A stretch of 7,498 nucleotides of DNA, taken from positions 1 to 7,498 of the forward strand of contig CALFWP010000176.1 of assembly GCA_937927905.1 (NCBI GenBank), in the 5' to 3' direction. Made by a program: the position numbers and the translations under genes. Shown here in pieces: positions 1 to 5,283 of this stretch (within the stretch, counting starts at the first letter, position 1; each line of letters opens with the position of its first letter). Origin of the DNA: an uncultured Neomegalonema sp. (lineage in GTDB: Bacteria; Pseudomonadota; Alphaproteobacteria; Rhodobacterales; Rhodobacteraceae). Under the pieces are notes generated by a model, which was not told where the DNA came from, did not search any database, and was given only the letters and a program-made list of their open reading frames with translations.

Positions 1-76
1 GCTTACGCGGCAGACCACTCGTCAGTGCTACGCGCACCACCTCTGCTCGGAATTCCTCTGTCGGTCGTGGACCCAT
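1..76 (-). CDS. IS3-family transposase OrfA, N-terminal fragment (runs off window)
   Basis: Only the first 25 codons are present: MGPRPTEEFRAEVVRVALTS followed by GLPRK. The pattern of an 'EEFR.E.VR.AL.SG' helix is the opening of the helix-turn-helix DNA-binding domain of IS3-family OrfA proteins (HTH_Tnp_1 type), which recognise the ends of the element. The start is ATG at 76-74, with AAAGGAG on the minus strand at 90-84, seven or eight bases upstream, which strongly supports it. The gene is cut by the window edge, not visibly by mutation. In IS3 elements OrfB normally follows by a -1 frameshift; that part cannot be seen here. Confidence 0.7.
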   Translation of the reverse strand, partial: MGPRPTEEFRAEVVRVALTSGLPRK

Positions 77-83
77 CTTTCAT

Positions 84-115
84 CTCCTTTGCAACACGAT
101 ACGTGATCAAAGGAG
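84..115 (-). promoter_or_regulatory. Hairpin that would occlude the IS3 OrfA ribosome binding site
   Basis: A perfect 8-bp inverted repeat (CTCCTTTG at 84-91 and CAAAGGAG at 108-115, plus strand) flanks a 16-base spacer. The spacer contains a further CACG-TAT-CGTG mini-stem. In minus-strand RNA the downstream arm contains the complete Shine-Dalgarno sequence AAAGGAG of OrfA. The upstream arm begins only seven bases inside the inferred IS end. Transcripts entering from outside the element would contain both arms and hide the ribosome binding site. The pairing is seen directly; the protective role is inferred by analogy with IS10 and IS50, where such hairpins limit transposase synthesis from impinging transcription. 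Confidence 0.55.
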
Positions 116-122
116 CGGTACA

Positions 123-504
123 ATCCCGCGACAGGTCCAAATATTGCGGGCTCGTCGACACACACGATTACCAGCTCTTCCTGGCCATCAATGACATCGA
201 GCACACCAAAACCAAGGTCAAATCACCCCAAAGTGAGGCCGCTAAGCAATCGATCCTGTGGATCGATTGTAGGTCGAACGGTATCTGCGAGCGATTCCAC
301 AAGACCGTCCTGCAGGAATTCTATCAGGTCGTGTTCCGCAAAACGCTGTATGAAACCATAGGCAAGCTTCAGGCTGATCTTAATGAATGGCTCGTCCATT
401 ACAACACCGAACGCACCCATCAGGGCAAAATGTGTTGTGGCAGGACACCTCTTCAGACCATGATCGACGGAAAGGATATCTGGAGCGAAAAACTGCTGAA
501 CTGA
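123..504 (+). pseudogene. IS481-family transposase, C-terminal remnant
   Basis: The frame read from 124 resembles the second half of an IS481-family DDE transposase. It has a degraded 'DRGTEYCG' segment (here DRSKYCG, one codon short, with the usual Glu replaced by Lys), then HDYQLFLAINDIEHTKTKVK and SPQ. After that come NGICERFHKT with the catalytic Glu at 289-291, and the C-terminal block HQGKMCCGRTPLQTM before TGA at 502-504. The first catalytic Asp and the whole N-terminal DNA-binding region are absent. The open frame extends left to 25 only by reading through antisense DNA of the neighbouring IS3 end, so that start is not real. A 45-nt insert (232-276) also interrupts the normally contiguous SPQ-TNGICERF motif. 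No intact protein is expected. Confidence 0.85.
232..276 (+). repeat. In-frame 45-nt insert with perfect 10-bp palindrome inside the transposase
   Basis: Family members read SPQTNGICERF without a gap. Here 15 codons (AGT at 232 to TCG at 276, encoding SEAAKQSILWIDCRS) replace the single Thr codon, a net gain of 42 nt. The insert holds CAATCGATCC (247-256), a TGT loop and GGATCGATTG (260-269), a perfect inverted repeat. The frame is preserved on both sides. The palindrome is seen directly. That it is a later insertion is inferred from the normal motif, which I know from the family and have not aligned here. Confidence 0.6.
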
Positions 505-508
505 ATTC

Positions 509-549
509 GATCTGACAGCCGCCGCCGAAAACCGGCCAACTGTCAGATC
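509..549. repeat. Inverted repeat just after the IS481 transposase stop
   Basis: GATCTGACAG (509-518) and CTGTCAGATC (540-549) form a perfect 10-bp inverted repeat with a 21-base spacer rich in CCG. It starts four bases after the transposase stop codon. The outer arm merges with the inferred terminal sequence of the element. It could act as a subterminal transposase-binding site or as a transcript-ending hairpin. There is no T tract after either arm, so a classical intrinsic terminator is unlikely. Confidence 0.55.
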
Positions 550-585
550 ACATCGGAACCAATACATGTGAGGGTGGGTATGGAT

Positions 586-613
586 CAAGTTAAATGCTCG
601 ACGCTTTAACTTG
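586..613. repeat. Inverted repeat spanning the histidine kinase stop codon
   Basis: CAAGTTAAA (586-594) and TTTAACTTG (605-613) are perfectly complementary across a 10-base loop. The repeat overlaps the kinase TAA stop (608-606, minus strand). The stem is AT-rich and there is no T tract after it on the minus strand, so it is at best a weak 3'-end hairpin for the kinase mRNA. It lies between the kinase and the inferred IS481 right end. Confidence 0.4.
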
Positions 614-1799
614 CAAAACTCAATAATTCTTCCGGATTTGATATGTCCGCATCCGGCTCGCCGGTGTCTATACTCTCAACGGGCAACTCGACGACGGCCG
701 TCGTGCCGTGACCTTCAACGCTATTAAGAACAAGTTTTCCGCCAAGTAAATCACACAACTTGCTGACAATCGACAAGCCAAGGCCGACACTTTCGCCCGA
801 AGCAATATGCGCATCCGAAAATCTCGAAAACGGTTTGGTTGCGTTCGAAATCGCTTCAGGTGACATGCCGATACCATAATCCCTGATCTCAAAACGCATT
901 AAATCCGGCGCAGCATCGACCGAAATGATCACGATTGCGTCGTCCTCGGAATACTTCAGTGCATTGGACACAATATTTGTCAGTATCTGATGCAATGCAC
1001 GCAAGTCCGAAGGGAATATAACTTTATGTTCAGGCATGTTAACTTCGATGGTCTGACGCCGGGCATGTGCCGTCGGCTCGAATATCTGAAGGACATCACC
1101 CATAATCTGATGAAGGGAGACCGGAGCGGTATTAATATCGAACTGATGAACTTCAATTTTTGAAAGATCCAGAAGATCACTGACCATGGAATGCAAATGA
1201 TGGCCGGAGCTTTGTATCGCGTCGGCATATTCATCAATTTTTTCATCCTGAAGGTCTGCAAACAAAATCTTGCGGTTCGCAATCAATTCGGCAAATCCGA
1301 TGATCCCGTTCAAAGGTGTCCGCAATTCATGACTCATGTTCGCAAGAAACATCGACTTGCTTTCATTTGCCGTCTCGGCAATTTTCAGTGCCTCGTTCAA
1401 TTCCCAGGTACGCTCTGTGACACGGGCTTCCAAATCCTGATTCAATTCCGTCAGCGCATTCTTGGTTTTTGCAAGCTCTTCATTTTTGAAATTAAGTTTG
1501 GTTTTGGTTTGTACCAGACGGTCATTGGCGGTTTGCAGGGTATAGACGGTCATCACGAACATATGTACCATCGGAGCCGCAACCAGAACCGATACCAGAA
1601 CAGTTACAACCGTCACACCATCCGGAACATAATCCTTATACCAGAACCAGAACAGATGACAGGATGAAACCGCCAGAAGAACGGCAAAGATAATGCAGAA
1701 CACACTCATCTGCAGCGGATTCACCTGCCTGGTAATCGCCCATATATCAATTTTCTGAAACAAATAGCACGTATCCTGTTTGGATTTCAGTACTATCAC
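606..1799 (-). CDS. Membrane sensor histidine kinase without a recognisable sensor domain
   Basis: The protein autophosphorylates on histidine and would pass the phosphate to a response regulator not found in this window. Two hydrophobic segments (about residues 31-53 and 62-90) are joined by a very short loop. A heptad-like coiled coil (about 90-145) leads into the HisKA dimerisation helix FLANMSHELRTP, with the acceptor His157. The HATPase_c domain shows the N box (LTNIVSNALKYS, Asn275 and Asn279), G1 (DYGIGM, 307-312), F box (KPFSRF) and G2 (GLGLS, 339-343). No HAMP, PAS or receiver domain is seen. The start is uncertain. The frame given begins with GTG at 1799, which has no ribosome binding site and lies only about 9 bases from the predicted transcription start. 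TTG at 1763 with AGGAT (1777-1773) nine bases upstream, or ATG at 1709, are alternatives. It is a single-gene unit with its own promoter. Confidence 0.88.
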   Translation of the reverse strand: MIVLKSKQDTCYLFQKIDIWAITRQVNPLQMSVFCIIFAVLLAVSSCHLFWFWYKDYVPDGVTVVTVLVSVLVAAPMVHMFVMTVYTLQTANDRLVQTKTKLNFKNEELAKTKNALTELNQDLEARVTERTWELNEALKIAETANESKSMFLANMSHELRTPLNGIIGFAELIANRKILFADLQDEKIDEYADAIQSSGHHLHSMVSDLLDLSKIEVHQFDINTAPVSLHQIMGDVLQIFEPTAHARRQTIEVNMPEHKVIFPSDLRALHQILTNIVSNALKYSEDDAIVIISVDAAPDLMRFEIRDYGIGMSPEAISNATKPFSRFSDAHIASGESVGLGLSIVSKLCDLLGGKLVLNSVEGHGTTAVVELPVESIDTGEPDADISNPEELLSFAS

Positions 1800-1814
1800 T
1801 CTACACTGAATAAA

Positions 1815-1843
1815 ATTTTAATTCATCAAAATAATAAAGTCAA
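1815..1843 (-). promoter_or_regulatory. Candidate sigma70-type promoter for the histidine kinase gene
   Basis: On the minus strand TTGACT (1843-1838) and TAAAAT (1820-1815) are separated by exactly 17 bases, with five of six consensus matches in each box. The surrounding DNA is strongly AT-rich. Transcription would begin near 1808. That leaves almost no leader before GTG at 1799 but about 45 bases before the alternative TTG start at 1763, an argument for the shorter protein. Confidence 0.5.
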
Positions 1844-1871
1844 ATATTACTGTATTTTAATTATTTGATAT

Positions 1872-1914
1872 ATATTTAAAATAAATATGCATCGCTGACA
1901 AATCAGCGATGCAT
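1872..1914 (-). terminator. Rho-independent terminator downstream of the pilus-N protein gene
   Basis: ATGCATCGCTGA (1887-1898) and TCAGCGATGCAT (1903-1914) form a perfect 12-bp stem with a four-base loop. On the minus strand the stem is followed by a T-rich stretch (complement of 1886-1872). It lies about 70 bases after the stop of the upstream minus-strand gene and upstream of the kinase promoter, so it would insulate the two genes. The plus-strand side lacks a T tract, so it is probably one-directional. Confidence 0.7.
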
Positions 1915-1985
1915 TATAAGGATAAAATTATTTGGTCTGAATTCAGGGCTGATTATACCCTGATTTTCCATTGCAAAAACAGTTC

Positions 1986-2807
1986 TTATTCGACGCTTAT
2001 AGTTTCACTACTTGAACCGGATGACACACTTGCCCTACTTTGTTGTGTGCCCCCTGCTGCAGGATTGGCTTGTGATGAAGGGCCTGAACTTTGTGGTGCC
2101 GATGGTGGTGAAATAGCATCAGGATTGGTGCTTGGGTTTTGCCCGGATTGCAGGCCTATTGCTGTCTGATCCAACCCGATGTCAGCCTGAATAACGCCCA
2201 AAGCGGTACTATGTGCACCCGGGGCATCGGACTGTGTCAAGGCGCGTAGGCAATTCGGCGCACACTGGTAATTTTCGGCAAGGCCCGCATTTCGCAGCAC
2301 AACACGCTTTGTGGTGGGTTCACGGACGAAAACTTCAAAAGTTCTGATTTCATTATTATTTTCATCAAGAACAATAATATTCGTTGCTCCGATAGACCGG
2401 GCGGACACAAAGATCGTGTCTTTACCAAGGACCGTTACATCGGCAATGGCCGGATTGCCGACAAGGATAGTACCGGCATCGCGCTCCAGGCGGACACGGC
2501 GCATGTGATCGTTCAGAATGACAAGACATGTCTCACCATCCAATGCACCGCCGCAGGCATGACTTTGTTTATACCCGAAGGTATCATTATTGCCTTTGCT
2601 CAGATCATAAAACCCGTTGTCGCCTGTCCCGTGGGGTCCAGGCGCATAAGCCGGTTGCAGTAATGACGGAGCCGGGCCCAGGTTGTTATGCGTCACAACA
2701 GGCGTATTGGACGTATTGTAGGAATTAAGTGAGCCCGCCACAGCAGCAGAGCTGGAAAAGACGACCGCAGCGGCCGCATATATGGCAAGACGAGCGTTTA
2801 GAACCAT
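1986..2807 (-). CDS. Secreted protein with T2SS/T3SS pilus N-terminal (secretin N0-like) domain
   Basis: The 273-residue product has a signal peptide (hydrophobic residues about 6-23, likely cleaved after AVA at 24), so it should be periplasmic or exported. Residues about 95-165 match the T2SS-T3SS_pil_N domain found at the N terminus of CpaC/RhcC-type secretins. The hallmark is the core VGNPAIADVTVLG, followed by ARSIGATNIIVLD. No secretin pore domain follows. Instead there is a Cys pair (QCAPNC, 182-186), matching another Cys pair before the domain (85 and 94), and a Ser/Pro/Gln-rich tail from about 220. Such stand-alone proteins are common in Alphaproteobacteria; their role is not established. 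I chose ATG at 2807 because it opens the signal peptide and has AAAAGG ten bases upstream. The in-frame GTG at 2870 lies inside the promoter region. The gene is monocistronic, divergent from the CAP lipoprotein. Confidence 0.82.
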   Translation of the reverse strand: MVLNARLAIYAAAAVVFSSSAAVAGSLNSYNTSNTPVVTHNNLGPAPSLLQPAYAPGPHGTGDNGFYDLSKGNNDTFGYKQSHACGGALDGETCLVILNDHMRRVRLERDAGTILVGNPAIADVTVLGKDTIFVSARSIGATNIIVLDENNNEIRTFEVFVREPTTKRVVLRNAGLAENYQCAPNCLRALTQSDAPGAHSTALGVIQADIGLDQTAIGLQSGQNPSTNPDAISPPSAPQSSGPSSQANPAAGGTQQSRASVSSGSSSETISVE

Positions 2808-2852
2808 GAGTTTTACGCCTTTTATGAATGGCAAATAACACAACTTGCGCTG

Positions 2853-2881
2853 ATTATGCACGACAGGCACTTGACGGTCAG
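2853..2881 (-). promoter_or_regulatory. Candidate promoter for the pilus-N protein gene
   Basis: On the minus strand CTGACC (2881-2876) and CATAAT (2858-2853) are spaced by 17 bases, matching four and five of six consensus positions. Transcription would start near 2846, giving a leader of about 40 bases that contains the AAAAGG ribosome binding site before ATG at 2807. Its -35 box touches that of the divergent promoter. Confidence 0.4.
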
Positions 2882-2900
2882 TTAAGTTGGCGATTTTAAA
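2871..2900 (+). promoter_or_regulatory. Candidate promoter for the CAP lipoprotein gene
   Basis: TTGACG (2871-2876, five of six matches) is followed after 18 bases by TTTAAA (2895-2900, four of six). The leader would be about 70 bases. The -35 hexamer shares a base with the -35 of the opposing promoter, so the two transcription units would compete for RNA polymerase. The -10 box is weak, so confidence is limited. Confidence 0.3.
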
Positions 2901-2980
2901 TTGAATGCCAAAAAGAATATGCCGTAAAACATAAAATCATAATTGCGTAATATCGTAAAACGGGAACAAACTGGCAGAAA

Positions 2981-3685
2981 ATGAAGATGCATCAAAGTAC
3001 AGGTAAATTTTTATTAACTATTGCAGCGGGCTTTACTCTCACGGCATGCGCGGAAGACAACACCCTGCAACAGGGGTCATTCGCATCAGGGGTTATCGGC
3101 GCAGGCGGCGCACCTGTCATCGTATGTACTTCACAGCCTCTTGACGCACGATTTGACAAACCGGTTTTGCAACAGGACTTTGATAACATTTTGTTTGATG
3201 CTGCAATCCGGCATTACACCAATAAAATACGATGTGAAAACGGTGTAAGGCCGCTGGTCGGAGACCCGGGATTACAACGCGCGGCCATTACACACTCACA
3301 GGACATGGCGACCCGCGGATTTTTCAGCCACACCTCCCCTGTTTCCGGGCGGGAAACATTGCGTGACCGCCTGCACGGGGAAAATGTCCGCATCCGGACT
3401 GCCGGAGAAAATATTGCCACCCGGCCCCGCCTGCAAATCGGCGGAGGGCAGCCTTTCTACATTGTTGACGTTGAGAAATGCCAGTTCACACTCAATGACA
3501 GCCTTGTCGAACCGCATACGTACAACACGCTGGCGGACAGTTTCGTAAAACAGTGGGAAAACTCGCCCGATCACTGGGAAAACCTGATGAGACCCGGATT
3601 TACGAGATTGGGCAGCGGCGGCAGCTTTCAAAGCAATCCTGATATCTGCGGTGATATTGTCGCAACCCAGAATTTTGCATCATGA
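2981..3685 (+). CDS. CAP/SCP-domain (YkwD-like) lipoprotein
   Basis: The N terminus is a lipoprotein signal peptide: Lys at 2 and 9, a hydrophobic stretch 10-20, then lipobox LTAC with the lipidated Cys at 23. The mature protein should therefore be membrane-anchored on the periplasmic side. Residues about 70-232 form a CAP (cysteine-rich secretory/PR-1) domain. Visible blocks are HSQDM (105-109), FFSH with His117, GENIA (142-146), QWENSPDHWENLM with His198, and a final ATQNF. His117, Glu143 and His198 fit the usual CAP cavity residues. About 35 extra residues, including Cys167, lie between GENIA and the Trp/His block. Four further cysteines (49, 85, 167, 223) could form disulfides. The biochemical role of bacterial CAP proteins is mostly unknown. 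The start ATG at 2981 has no strong ribosome binding site; ATG at 2987 is also possible. The gene converges with dgoA, 42 bp away. Confidence 0.87.
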   Translation: MKMHQSTGKFLLTIAAGFTLTACAEDNTLQQGSFASGVIGAGGAPVIVCTSQPLDARFDKPVLQQDFDNILFDAAIRHYTNKIRCENGVRPLVGDPGLQRAAITHSQDMATRGFFSHTSPVSGRETLRDRLHGENVRIRTAGENIATRPRLQIGGGQPFYIVDVEKCQFTLNDSLVEPHTYNTLADSFVKQWENSPDHWENLMRPGFTRLGSGGSFQSNPDICGDIVATQNFAS

Positions 3686-3727
3686 TCCTGTTCATAAATC
3701 GTGTCAGGCAACCATGTGTTCTGTCGC

Positions 3728-4363
3728 TTATGCGGCAGTAAACACGTCTTTATATACAGCCATAACATGGCGGGCACGTTGGCGGACCTCATGAGCGGAC
3801 AGGCCGGGGGCATAAAGGCTTGACCCCAGGCCGAAACTTTTCAGACCGGAAGCGGCATAGGCTGTAAAATCCGTCTCCGAAACCCCGCCGACCGCTGCCA
3901 CTGCGATGTCAGGCGGTAAAACGGCACGGATCGCGTTGATCCCCCCGGGGCCAAGAACACTGGCCGGAAAGACCTTTAAGGCCGATGCACCGGCGGCAAC
4001 AGCTGACAACGCCTCCGTAGGCGTAAATACGCCCGGCATTGTGACCATGCCATGGGCAGTCGCACGCATAAGAACAGGCGGATCAATATTCGGCGATACG
4101 AACAAACGTCCCCCCGCATCCTGCAGGCGGTCAACATCATCCTGTGTTAAGACCGTACCGGCCCCTGTCAGCACATGATCAGGGGCAAGACCTGACAGTA
4201 TTTCAATGGACCGGAACGGTTCCGGAGAGTTGAGGGGAATCTCAATCACCTCGAACCCCTCCTCCATCAGTGCCGTTCCGATGGCCCCGATTTCACAGGG
4301 CTTCACACCGCGCAGGATGGCCACAAGGGGGCAGGTCAACTTTGGCCATGGGGTCCTTTTCAT
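3728..4363 (-). CDS. dgoA: 2-dehydro-3-deoxy-6-phosphogalactonate aldolase
   Basis: This class I aldolase splits 2-dehydro-3-deoxy-6-phospho-D-galactonate into pyruvate and D-glyceraldehyde 3-phosphate, the last step of the De Ley-Doudoroff galactonate route, in the cytoplasm. The 211 residues match the KDPG/KDPGal aldolase TIM barrel in length and order. The motifs are PLVAILRGV (12-20), VIEIPLNSP with the general acid/base Glu41, TGAGTVL (66-72), SPNI (90-93), ALKVFP with the Schiff-base Lys130, and AVGGVS (157-162). The PLxAILRG and EIPLNSP signatures resemble E. coli DgoA more than the KDPG aldolase Eda, and the kinase partner upstream supports this. The ATG overlaps the dgoK stop as ATGA, and AGGAG (4375-4371) lies seven bases upstream, so the two are translationally coupled. 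No convincing intrinsic terminator follows. Confidence 0.93.
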   Translation of the reverse strand: MKRTPWPKLTCPLVAILRGVKPCEIGAIGTALMEEGFEVIEIPLNSPEPFRSIEILSGLAPDHVLTGAGTVLTQDDVDRLQDAGGRLFVSPNIDPPVLMRATAHGMVTMPGVFTPTEALSAVAAGASALKVFPASVLGPGGINAIRAVLPPDIAVAAVGGVSETDFTAYAASGLKSFGLGSSLYAPGLSAHEVRQRARHVMAVYKDVFTAA

Positions 4364-5235
4364 ACGCGCTCTCCTGTTTTCAGGATATCACAGGCCGCTT
4401 TGAACAAACCGGCTTGCGTAACCGCTTCGGCATCAACACGGGTAACGGTTGCACCGATTTCCTCCAAAGCGGCGGCATAAAGTTCCGCGAGCGGGCCCGA
4501 TGCGATCAGTGTTACCTCTCCGGAAACGCCTGCACCGACCAATTCCAGTCCGATCAGCATACCGGACAGGGCCGATGCTCCGCCGCCTGTTTGATCCAGC
4601 AAAGGACGCGCCCGCAACCCGAACAATGCATTGGTGAAATGTTCCGGACAATCAAGGATAGCATTGAACGCGGCAAGAAACGCATCATCAGCTACTGCAA
4701 CGCCGGTGGCCATACCCGACAGAACGGATTGTGAAGAGAGCAAAGCGAATAATTCGCCGGTCATCCATGTGGAAAACCGCGTGACGTGTGCCTCTTCAAC
4801 CGTGATCCATTTGGAATGCGTGCCGGGCAGACAGAAAATTCCGTCCCTGTCGTATCCGAAAATCTGGGTTTCCTCTCCGCGCATGACATCCGCCGGATCC
4901 GGTTGGCAGATTCCGGGCAGGATATGGATATCGCGGTTCCGGCGTTTCACTTTCACAGCCGCACGGGAGATATCAGCCAATGCGCAAGGGGCCGTGAGAT
5001 ATGGAGTCTCCTGCCAGCCGTTTTTTGCACCGGCCATACCGCAAATAACGACCGGCACCGTCTCACCGGCACCAATTGCCGACAAATGCGCCTCCAGGGT
5101 CTCGGCAAAGCGTCCCCCGATCGCCATCAGACCATCCGCTGAACGGCGCGAAGCGAGCACAGAGCCGCTACGGTCAAGCAACCACAGGCGGAAGGATGTC
5201 GTGCCCCAATCAGCCACAGCGTAACAAGCCGTCAT
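4360..5235 (-). CDS. dgoK: 2-dehydro-3-deoxygalactonokinase
   Basis: The enzyme phosphorylates 2-dehydro-3-deoxy-D-galactonate with ATP to give the 6-phosphate used by the adjacent aldolase. The 291-residue protein is of normal family length. It shows the ASKHA-fold phosphate loop ADWGTTSFRLWLLD (8-21), CGMAGAKNGW (65-74), MRGEETQIFG (118-127), CLPGTHSKW (135-143) and TGELFALL (159-166), all characteristic of DgoK. ATG at 5235 is supported by a strong AGGGGAGGAT sequence (5250-5241), with the GGAGG core seven bases upstream. It overlaps dgoA by four bases. The ruvB stop is 48 bp upstream with no evident terminator between, so readthrough from the ruv operon is possible. The galactonate dehydratase, sugar dehydrogenase, transporter and regulator usually found with these genes are not in the window. 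Confidence 0.93.
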   Translation of the reverse strand: MTACYAVADWGTTSFRLWLLDRSGSVLASRRSADGLMAIGGRFAETLEAHLSAIGAGETVPVVICGMAGAKNGWQETPYLTAPCALADISRAAVKVKRRNRDIHILPGICQPDPADVMRGEETQIFGYDRDGIFCLPGTHSKWITVEEAHVTRFSTWMTGELFALLSSQSVLSGMATGVAVADDAFLAAFNAILDCPEHFTNALFGLRARPLLDQTGGGASALSGMLIGLELVGAGVSGEVTLIASGPLAELYAAALEEIGATVTRVDAEAVTQAGLFKAACDILKTGERV

Positions 5236-5283
5236 CCGTGATCCTCCCCTGCAATACAGCTCCGTTCACACACCGGCATTTGC

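Larger units (their letters stand above)
1..122 (-). mobile_element. Left (5') end of an IS3-family insertion sequence, partial
   Basis: Read on the minus strand, this stretch begins TGTACCGCTCC at position 122 and leads after 46 bases into a good ribosome binding site and an OrfA start codon. That is the layout expected of an IS3-family left end with the usual TG terminal dinucleotide. The homology to the IS481 remnant begins at about 123, which fits a junction at 122/123. The rest of the element (OrfA remainder, OrfB, right end) lies outside the window, so neither the partner inverted repeat nor a target duplication can be seen. The family assignment rests on the OrfA start; the exact boundary is inferred. 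Confidence 0.65.
123..566 (+). mobile_element. IS481-family insertion sequence remnant, right part
   Basis: The segment contains the C-terminal half of an IS481-type transposase (123-504) and then about 60 bp of non-coding end sequence. The last 27 bases (540-566) run from CTGTCAGATCA to AATACA and end in CA, resembling from memory the terminal repeats of IS481-family elements that end ...GTACA. The left half, with the N-terminal helix-turn-helix and first catalytic aspartate, is missing. The IS3-type element occupies that side. The right boundary at 566 is an inference from this resemblance and the position 40 bp before the kinase stop codon. Confidence 0.65.
2810..2961. repeat. Octamer CGTAAAAC repeated three times in the divergent intergenic region
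   Basis: CGTAAAAC occurs on the plus strand at 2923-2930 and 2954-2961 (31 bp apart, close to three helical turns) and on the minus strand at 2817-2810. A shorter CGTAA copy lies at 2946-2950. The copies sit upstream of both divergent genes, two of them between the candidate promoter and the CAP gene start. They may be binding sites for a shared regulator. The repeats are seen directly; the function is a guess. Confidence 0.35.

Noticed and set aside
25..122. N-terminal part of the plus-strand open frame that runs into the IS481 transposase
   Set aside because: It does not resemble transposase sequence and is antisense to the IS3 OrfA start, its ribosome binding site and the IS end, so the frame extension is accidental.
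223..588. A 121-codon minus-strand open frame across the IS481 remnant
   Set aside because: It is antisense to recognisable transposase motifs, shows no familiar domain and has no supporting start signals.
1191..1667. A 158-codon plus-strand open frame opposite the histidine kinase
   Set aside because: The kinase motifs on the other strand are unambiguous; this frame has no recognisable domain.
1943..1963. Six-bp inverted repeat TCAGGG/CCCTGA downstream of the pilus-N gene
   Set aside because: It is short, with a 9-base loop and no strong T tract on the relevant strand; the 12-bp hairpin at 1887-1914 is a far better terminator.
3721..3738. Short hairpin at the convergent CAP/dgoA junction as a terminator
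   Set aside because: The 7-bp stem needs a G-T pair on the plus strand and has an A-C mismatch on the minus strand, and no T tract follows on either strand.
4631..5224. A 197-codon plus-strand open frame opposite dgoK
   Set aside because: It mirrors the codon structure of dgoK, whose family motifs are complete; no independent support.
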